The position numbers and the translations under genes were made by a program. From Fistulifera solaris (Eukaryota > Bacillariophyta > Bacillariophyceae > Naviculales > Stauroneidaceae): 64,000 bases of DNA. Position 1 is the stretch's first letter, and the number at the start of each line of letters is the position of its first letter. Positions 57,751-64,000 of the stretch are shown piece by piece. The notes below the pieces were generated by a model that was not told where the DNA came from, ran no database searches, and worked only from the letters and a program-made list of their open reading frames with translations. The stretch spans positions 1,053,501 through 1,117,500 of the forward strand of contig AP026132.1 in the NCBI GenBank assembly GCA_030295235.1, read 5' to 3'.

Positions 57751-59919
57751 TTAAAGCACGAGCATGTCGTGGGGCTGCGACCTACCGAGAGAGCGTGTGG
57801 AGAGCTCTTCACCGCCGCCCCCACTTGCACTGTTACGTCATTGATGAGCTTTGTATCCAACTGGAGCGTACCATTGTAAGGGTCGTGAAAGATTTGATTG
57901 ACGAACCGATATCCGACGCACAAATCACTAAAATCATAGGCATGTTGGGCAGAAACGGTACTGACGTCGGCGTTCGACGTGCCGACCATATTGACCAATA
58001 TCTGGTCGAAATGAATAGCGTCACGAACTTGTTGATGCGTATTCAGCTGTCTTGGCCAATATCCTTGGTTCAGTCGCATAAGCTGACGAGCGTGAGCCTT
58101 GAGTAAAGGCGAATTTTCGTTCAGCTCATGGCGGAGAATCCAAGTACGTTTGAAGAACGGATGATCCGGTGCCTCCACTTCTAGTTTCGCAAAGATTCGC
58201 CGAGGGACCAAATGTCCTGTAGGATCTTCACCAATGGCGTGATTGCTAGTTTTGTTAAGTGAAACGGACCTCATGAACCCACCCAAAGAAAGCGGTTCGA
58301 CGCGAGGTGTGGGTGATGACGGACCAGGATCTGTTGAAAGAATTGTGCCTTTCTTCCCCGTATGATTCACGCGCCGAATTTTCTTCTTCTTCCCGCCTCC
58401 TTTTCTTTTCATATTCTTGTTACTTGCTAGAGTGGGACACGCTTGACTGGCGTCAATGCTGGCTATGATGTTGACACTGGCGTCAATGATTTCACCGCCC
58501 GCAATGGAGTGTAGACGATTGTTGATTCGAAACTCCATGATAGGAGGAGGAATATGCTCCACATGTTCCTCACGCTCCAACATACTGTTTTCTATTTCCG
58601 GATCATCCTTCTCGCGTTCCTCCTTGTCAATGCTGACTCCGCTACCGTAGCGAATCACAATCGGGTCACTGAAATTAACTTGCGCGAAGGACTGAATGCG
58701 GGCCACTTTCGCCACTAGAATTGCTCCACACATACTGGCAAACAAAATTCCGGTAAAGGCTTCCATGGTAATAAAGATCGTCATACCGACACACTTCCAT
58801 CGATCGGGTTCGGTTGCTGACACTGCCGGATGGACTACGCCATAACCAACGGAACAGAATGTGGTCCAACTCAACGAGTAAGCGTCCATGAACGTCCCTC
58901 CCTCGGGTCCTCCAAAGTCCGTCCCCACTCCTCCGATGCATGTGGGTTGTTGTTGCGCAATGATATAAATGATGAGCGCAAAGAATAAGGTCAAACTGAA
59001 GAAAATGAGGGAAATGGAAAACAGTACGGGAATGAATCGACTCCGAAAGGTCCAGTGCAAATATTTGACCACCTGTTCGTTGGGATGTATTCCAAAACAC
59101 GAACACGAGCCATGCTGATCGCCGGTCGATTCGTAGACGGCTAGATGCTGATCCGGAATTCCGAGCTTTTTCAGGAGCTTCCAATCATTTTTTCGAGTCG
59201 GCTGTAGGCACACACGACAACAGAGTCAGAGAGATGCTCATCATTGAAGCGAAAATGATACACACTTAAATTCCGCCAACAGCGTACCCGTATCGTCTCC
59301 AGTGTATACTGACGGGGTCCCATGGCCGAATCGGAAATATCGGGTCGGGAAGGAGCGTTTCGCAATCGCCGTGTCGAGACGAAGAACCGACCATGATACG
59401 ATACTTGATTCAGTACTTCGCTTCGTTCACTGTTGTTAGTATTTTCCTCCCGGAACGATTCCCTTTGTTGAGCTGTTTTGTCGCGAGTGAAAAAATGAAG
59501 AATATGCCGTTTGATTCGTGCAGCATGACTTTGCGGAAAAGCTTCTTGGTTCGATCGTATCTTCCAAAATGAAATTGATTGTGAGAAAAGAGTGATGTGG
59601 AGGAACGACGATGCAGGAGAATGTAAAAGATCTCTAGCAATACAATCTTCAACCTTACCAATGCGGAATGAATTCGAGTCTTTCGTTTGTTGCGTGCATC
59701 TGCATCAGCTCTACCATTGCTGTTGTGCTTAGCCTGCTGCTTCTTCGGCTTGTTTTCTTCACTAACGAGAGATGAAAAGCGTTTTCGAGGTACATCATCT
59801 TCTACGATCTCTGTGTCAAGTCCAGATTCAATATCTCGCTCTTTTTCATTGCAAGATTCGCCGTCTTTGCTGTTCTCTGGGTCGACCCGCTCTACGAATG
59901 AGACCTCTTTTCGCATCAT
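57751..59919 (-). CDS. Inward-rectifier K+ channel (Kir-like), paralogue 1
   Basis: About 694 aa. A long hydrophilic N-terminus (about 1-250) precedes the two-helix pore. TM1 is FIPVLFSISLIFFSLTLFFA, the selectivity filter is TTFCSVGYG, and TM2 is VGMTIFITMEAFTGILFASM. The cytosolic Kir immunoglobulin-like domain follows (IVIRYGSGV, MEFRINNRL, FKRTWILRHELNENSPLL) with a basic insertion. Kir channels pass K+ inward and are gated by lipids and ligands. An 86-bp intron (59202-59287) joins QYTLETIR to PTRKNDW. Frame breaks lie near 59690 (AAA) and near the C-terminus (G5 near 57819); one extra base at each gives 695 codons and a tail GGGGEELSTR like paralogue 2. The start is the ATG at 59919. Confidence 0.85.
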
Positions 59920-60422
59920 TGAAGTATTCCTCTTTCAGTTGCGAATTACAGTCTCTTCCGCTTGGTATTTTGAAGCAGGTGAAAGGTGTTGCTAAAAGGG
60001 TATAAGGTTGTAAAAAATACGGGAAATCATTACGATGATGAATATCATGTCGATGGTGTTGTGAAAACGCGAACCGACAACGAAAGGTATAGCGCGCGTT
60101 GGCAATTGCCGACCAAGTGTCTCTCTTTAAGTACTCAGAGAAATGCCATGACGTCATTCGCTCGGAGGATGCCACGTAGTACCACGTGGCTGGCACTGCT
60201 CGCTATGGAACATTCTTTTCGCAAAGCGTTTTGCGTTTCATAGATCCCAATGACGGACCGACACTCGAGCGAACTAAAAGGTCTGGTTGACACTTTTTAA
60301 CCTTATCGTCGTTTATTGCGTTTGCACGGTTTTTGTTGTTGTTGCTTTCTAATCAAAGCAACAGTCAACAGCATCAAATAATTTCATTATAATTCATCCC
60401 ATAGGACTAAAGAGTCATTACG
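59920..60422. promoter_or_regulatory. Bidirectional promoter of the Kir pair with CRE and G-box
   Basis: This 503-bp spacer separates two divergent K+ channel genes. It carries a perfect 8-bp CRE palindrome TGACGTCA at 60149-60156 and a perfect G-box CCACGTGG at 60182-60189, the latter preceded by a partial copy GCCACGT at 60171. Both are bZIP-type sites. In diatoms CRE-like elements are known from CO2/cAMP-responsive promoters. Control of both genes from here is an inference. Confidence 0.5.
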
Positions 60423-62101
60423 ATGTCGAATAATCATCCGTTGATGTCAGACAAGCAACGATCGACGTCGAGTCTCTCGATACACGTAAGTCCTCTTTTG
60501 CTGCGCATTTTCCCCTCCGTGTATGCGACTCATCATCACAATACACGACTTTCTTCTTGTTAGGTTCGATCACAACACACTCCATTGACGCTAAAAGAGC
60601 GTCTCAAGTTGAGAATACGGAATTTAGTAGCGACAACGACAAAAGCACGAACTGGCTCTGCCAAAAATAATGACGATCTCGAGGCGAATGGGGGCGCTGC
60701 TCGGAGCATACAATATCGTTTAGATCGAGAACAACCACCCGTGGGATTCCTTAAACGACTACTTACATGCAGGTTTGCGAGAAAAGTTCGATCGGGGGTC
60801 TCAACGCACGGAATGAGTGCGAATCAAACGTTGGCGATATATCTACATTGGATGTTTCGGTAAGACTGGGCATTTCACGTGTCGCCATTTATGCCACAAA
60901 AACGAATGAAACAATCTTTCTTACTCTGGTGTTCTTTATTCACAAAGAGTGAATTTTCTTTTTCTCTTTGGACTGATGTGGCTGGCTTTTGTCGGCCTGA
61001 CCATTGTATTCGCCGGCTTTATTGCCATTGCGGGGAAAATGGATCCCAACTGTGTGCAAGTCTCGGGGAATGACTTTTGGTGCAGCAGGGACTCCCTTTT
61101 CAGATGCGTTCGCTTTGAGTTGGACTACTTTCACGACTGTCGGATACGGAACCACGAATACTGCGTTGAGTCATAATCATTCCAATTTGTTCAAATGCTT
61201 TTGGGTCGATTTTGTATGTTCGGTGGAGGCTCTTTTGGGTATCATTTATTCCGGATTCTGCGGAGCGATTTTGTTCGGAAAAATTCTTCGTGTCCAGAGT
61301 TCTGCTCAAGTTGTTTTTAGCGATCCTCTACTCATCCGGTACGGCGCGGGTCTTACTACTGAATTCGAAGCCATGGCAGGGGACAGCACCGATAACGATA
61401 AAAGTCCTTGCCCGGTGCTAGAATTTCGCATTGTCAACAAACTGTACGGAGATATCGGAGGGGGAAATCATGGATGCCACGTTGAATGTTGTTGCAAGCG
61501 TAGGCAAAGATCACCTGAAGCCCATGTCGCAACGTTTCAGTCGCAAAAACTTGACATCCAACCACGGCCATTATGATTCCAACCACAGTTATGCATCTTC
61601 GGACATGGATGCCGACCCTTCGACACCGAATGGAGATTCTGCTGAAATCGGGGACACCTTTTCAAACTTTGACGAAGAAACGAACATCACCGACAAGCAT
61701 ATCTTTTCGAAAATGCACGTCGAGCCGAGCGATCATCCTTTTTCAAACGCGTGTGGCTTGTGAAACATGTGCTCGATCAAGATTCACCCATCTTGAAGCC
61801 TCGAGTCCGGCGCATGATTCGTCGAAATGGAGGACATTGGCCCCAAAAGCTCAATAGCTACACTTCCATCCGGGACAGTCTTCAATTCAATCAGATCTTG
61901 GTCAGCTTTAACGGAGTATCCAATGCCAGCTCGATTGATGTTTACGCCCAACGCATTTACGACTTCTACGATCTGAACATTGGCTACCAGTTTGTGAACA
62001 TTCTTTACCGGGATGAAGATGGTGCGGTTGGGGTGGACATTGATCTCATCAATGACGTTCGGGAGCAGAATGGAGGTGGTGGCGAGCCTCTATTGGAGTA
62101 A
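60423..62101 (+). CDS. Inward-rectifier K+ channel (Kir-like), paralogue 2
   Basis: About 503 aa with a shorter N-terminus than paralogue 1 (about 120 residues to TM1). TM1 is FLFLFGLMWLAFVGLTIVFA, the filter TTFTTVGYG and TM2 DFVCSVEALLGIIYSGF. The Kir cytosolic domain has LLIRYGAGL, LEFRIVNKLYGD, GGEIMDATLNVVASV and KRVWLVKHVLDQDSPIL. Introns lie at 60486-60563 and 60860-60947. Three frame breaks fall in homopolymers: T4 near 61075 and G5 near 61459 have one base too many, and T5 near 61742 lacks one. The net correction gives exactly 504 codons. The closest relative visible is the divergent neighbour, matching through the C-terminal LINDV and Gly-rich tail. The start is the ATG at 60423. 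Confidence 0.85.
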
Positions 62102-62479
62102 GGCATCGTTCCAATCCTTTGAATGGATGGCCTCAACGTCAGAAATTGCTTAAGGAACGAGCGAAAAACGAATTGAAGAGATCTCGGAACCCATTATCAT
62201 ACTTTCAACTTTGGCGGATCGACTCGACATAGCGAAACAGGAATGCTGTTGAAGTAGGCAAAACTGTGTTAGGAAGCTTGATAAATTGGTTGCTGTTTGC
62301 AAAATGTATCAGCTTTCGCGAATCATACTTATGTACTAGTGCTAACATTAGATTGAAGAGTTTGCAGGCTACACGAACGTTCCGCTGGAAGAAGCGAATG
62401 TTTACTTGCTCATGAAACGTAGCTAAAACAAAGCACTGAGCTAGTATTCCGAATATCGTGGTTATATTAGTAGTGGCGA
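62102..62479. other. Convergent spacer
   Basis: A 378-bp spacer between the converging Kir paralogue 2 and the membrane-protein gene. It holds their 3' ends; a 92-codon minus-strand frame in it shows no domain. Confidence 0.45.
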
Positions 62480-63655
62480 TCACTCGGAGACCAGTCGCAC
62501 AGTTGATGCCCCGCCGTGCTGGAAAGGCCGAGGATGAGCATCAAAGTTAGGGGCATCCGGAAAATAAATTTGCCGAAGTTGAAGTAAATCAGGAACCAAG
62601 TCGCGAATAAGCAGTTGCTCTATGTATATTCCATCCAAAACGCTCCCCGGCACAAAAGGGTCTTCCAACTGATAGATTGCTTCGAACAGGCTCGTTAATG
62701 CTAAGGATGTGATCACCGCAAAGGCTATCCCTGTGCCCAGTGAATTGAGCTCATGCGCTACTTGAGCGTAAAAGGGTGCATAAAAAGGTGGTAAAAAGAT
62801 GGAAAACAAGCGAGAAAAGCTCCGTAGTGCCTGCGGTGTTCGGTAGTTTTTGATCATGCGCAATCTCTCAAAGTATTGCAAGGATTCTCGCTCCCATTGA
62901 CGAATACGCGAGGACTCATTCCCCGGCATACCTTCCCGTTTGAGTACTTCACAACATTGCGAAAGCTTGGCATATCGTGCATTCATTGATCGGAAACTAT
63001 TTGTTGCTTTCGATAGAATCAACTTGGCTTCATTTTGATATAGGGGAAATATCTTGTGCCGAGCACGCGAACACGTCGGCAATGTCAAATAGTGCGTCGT
63101 ATCGGAAGCAATACCGAACAACTGTTCAAGGACGGCATCCGAATGTTTCCTCCAATCGACATTTGACTGCGCTCGACCCGACGGCTTCGGTTTGGAATCC
63201 CAATCCCAACTAGCGTGTGCTATGTACATTTGCAACAAAGTAGCCCGCAAATTTCCCAAATCGCGTAAAGCGTTTTCTCGCCTCCTAAAAGCCATACTGA
63301 TGACGGCAGTAATAGGAGTGACGACAGCGAAGGAAAGAAGGACCCAATTCATGATGTTGCCATTAAATTCGTCCATCTCTTCTGTTGCTCGATGGACATA
63401 AAGGGTCAAAGCAACACTCAGGGCAATGCTAATAAGGGATTCAATGGAAATGAGATAGAGAAGAAAGATAGTCAGCGACGCGAGAGAGTTCACTACGACC
63501 AAGTAAGCTGCTCGGCCGAGAGACGATGACGATTCGCCCCTGCGGCTTTCCGTCGCAGCGTTTTCGTCGATCGCACCATGATACGATTGCGCAATGTGTT
63601 CGACGGTTTCGTACGGCTTGGAGCTGCGATCCACTTCTTTCGGTAATGATGTCAT
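62480..63655 (-). CDS. Polytopic membrane protein, possibly bestrophin-like
   Basis: 391-aa single-exon protein with four probable membrane helices in two pairs: YLVVVNSLASLTIFLLYLI and NWVLLSFAVVTPITAVISMA near the N-terminus, and APFYAQVAHELNSLG with AFAVITSLALTSLFEAIYQL near the C-terminus. Between them is a soluble helical region with a conserved-looking RRRENALRDLGNLRATLL. The C-terminal QLEDPFVPG then LDGIYIEQLL recalls the E-x-P-F-x-x-D motif region of bestrophin/UPF0187 anion channels, but the acidic motif is not well kept. The safe call is a membrane protein of unknown function. There is no frame break, and the ATG at 63655 is the first in frame. Confidence 0.55.
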   Translation of the reverse strand: MTSLPKEVDRSSKPYETVEHIAQSYHGAIDENAATESRRGESSSSLGRAAYLVVVNSLASLTIFLLYLISIESLISIALSVALTLYVHRATEEMDEFNGNIMNWVLLSFAVVTPITAVISMAFRRRENALRDLGNLRATLLQMYIAHASWDWDSKPKPSGRAQSNVDWRKHSDAVLEQLFGIASDTTHYLTLPTCSRARHKIFPLYQNEAKLILSKATNSFRSMNARYAKLSQCCEVLKREGMPGNESSRIRQWERESLQYFERLRMIKNYRTPQALRSFSRLFSIFLPPFYAPFYAQVAHELNSLGTGIAFAVITSLALTSLFEAIYQLEDPFVPGSVLDGIYIEQLLIRDLVPDLLQLRQIYFPDAPNFDAHPRPFQHGGASTVRLVSE

Positions 63656-63809
63656 GATAAAAGACGATTAGAAAGACACTAATACATCATTGCGAAAACA
63701 GGAGAACGGGTATCATGTCGCAATCACTTTCATCGAACGGCGCAGAAAAAACTGAAAATGGCCTTTTACTGCGGAAATAAAAATGAGAGGCCGCGAACAG
63801 GAAGGCAAG

Positions 63810-64000
63810 ACAGAAATTCTGTGGTGGTCCAGAAAATCTGGACCAGCTTGTTGATCTTACCAAAACGCTGCGGACATTCCAGAAATATAGGTACAGGGTA
63901 CCAGGTATTTAGGATCTTGACGACGGCCAGTAGCAGTGAGCGTTCCAGAGCTTCTGAACACGTCGTTTTCGATCAGAACGAAAGAAAGTGCTTGTTCCAA
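63810..64000. repeat. Partial copy of the 207-bp dyad-repeat unit (cluster D)
   Basis: The segment runs GAAATTCTGTGGTGGTCCAG, TCTGGACCAG, then GAACACG and GATCAGAACGAA in the same order as the unit of cluster A, about 56 kb away, but is clearly diverged. It continues to the window edge, so more copies may lie beyond. Confidence 0.8.

Noticed and set aside
59410-59919. Independent 169-aa gene upstream of the first Kir channel
   Set aside because: Its first 90 codons join in another frame to an open frame that runs to the Kir splice donor; the exon sums give 695 codons, so it is the channel's N-terminus.

Overview
This window looks like nuclear DNA of a diatom, most likely a raphid pennate near Phaeodactylum. 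Genes are dense (about 25 in 64 kb) and sit on both strands. Introns are few and short (62-88 bp, GTAAG/GTACG donors). The gene content is purely eukaryotic: GINS, EMC, CCR4-NOT, NuA4, SUN-domain and myosin genes. Two small proteins carry a signal peptide followed by an Ala|Phe junction, the diatom plastid-import hallmark. I cannot name the species. I found no tRNA, rRNA, CRISPR array or convincing retroelement.

Layout: Patched-like RND membrane protein (0.6-3.8 kb, minus); a 2.5 kb stretch without a recognisable gene; secreted 2OG-Fe(II) oxygenase (6.3-7.4); 207-bp tandem array; Cdt1-like replication factor (9.0-10.2); peroxisomal-type SLC25 carrier (10.3-11.4, minus); 52-bp dyad array; a second 2OG oxygenase (12.7-13.8); large coiled-coil protein (13.9-16.6, minus); 237-bp tandem array; GINS subunit Sld5 (18.0-18.9); EMC2 (19.1-20.0, minus); SAM methyltransferase (20.6-21.8, minus); third dyad-repeat cluster; small hypothetical gene; ankyrin protein (23.0-24.1, minus); myosin heavy chain (24.9-29.0); CNOT1 (29.1-36.1, minus); hairpin repeats; STAND-type ATPase with TPR-like tail (37.2-40.3); organellar Hsp33 (40.7-42.0); SR-like nuclear protein (42.4-43.2); mitochondrial bL21 (44.1-44.9); a divergent pair of small plastid-targeted paralogues (45.1-47.0); SUN-domain protein (47.5-48.8); 54-residue-repeat coiled-coil protein (48.9-51.5, minus); PUF/Pumilio protein (52.4-55.2); Enhancer-of-polycomb (55.5-57.2, minus); two divergent inward-rectifier K+ channel paralogues (57.8-62.1); and a polytopic membrane protein (62.5-63.7, minus).

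A technical point governs how the window should be read. Sixteen genes are broken by single-base frame breaks, about 32 in all, nearly every one at a homopolymer run. In each gene the conserved protein resumes in another frame, and the exon lengths corrected by one base per break add up to a multiple of three. This looks like residual indel error of a long-read assembly, not decay. The gene spans below treat these as single genes.

Functional themes: post-transcriptional control (CNOT1 plus a PUF protein whose recognition residues predict UGUAUAUA), replication licensing (Cdt1-like, Sld5), chromatin (EPL1), K+ transport (Kir pair) and organelle import. The most unusual non-coding features are three clusters and a partial fourth copy of a dyad repeat built on TGGTCCAGAA / TTCTGGACCA; a 69-bp hairpin element found nearly identical upstream of both CNOT1 and EPL1; and a perfect CRE plus G-box in the shared promoter of the two K+ channels.
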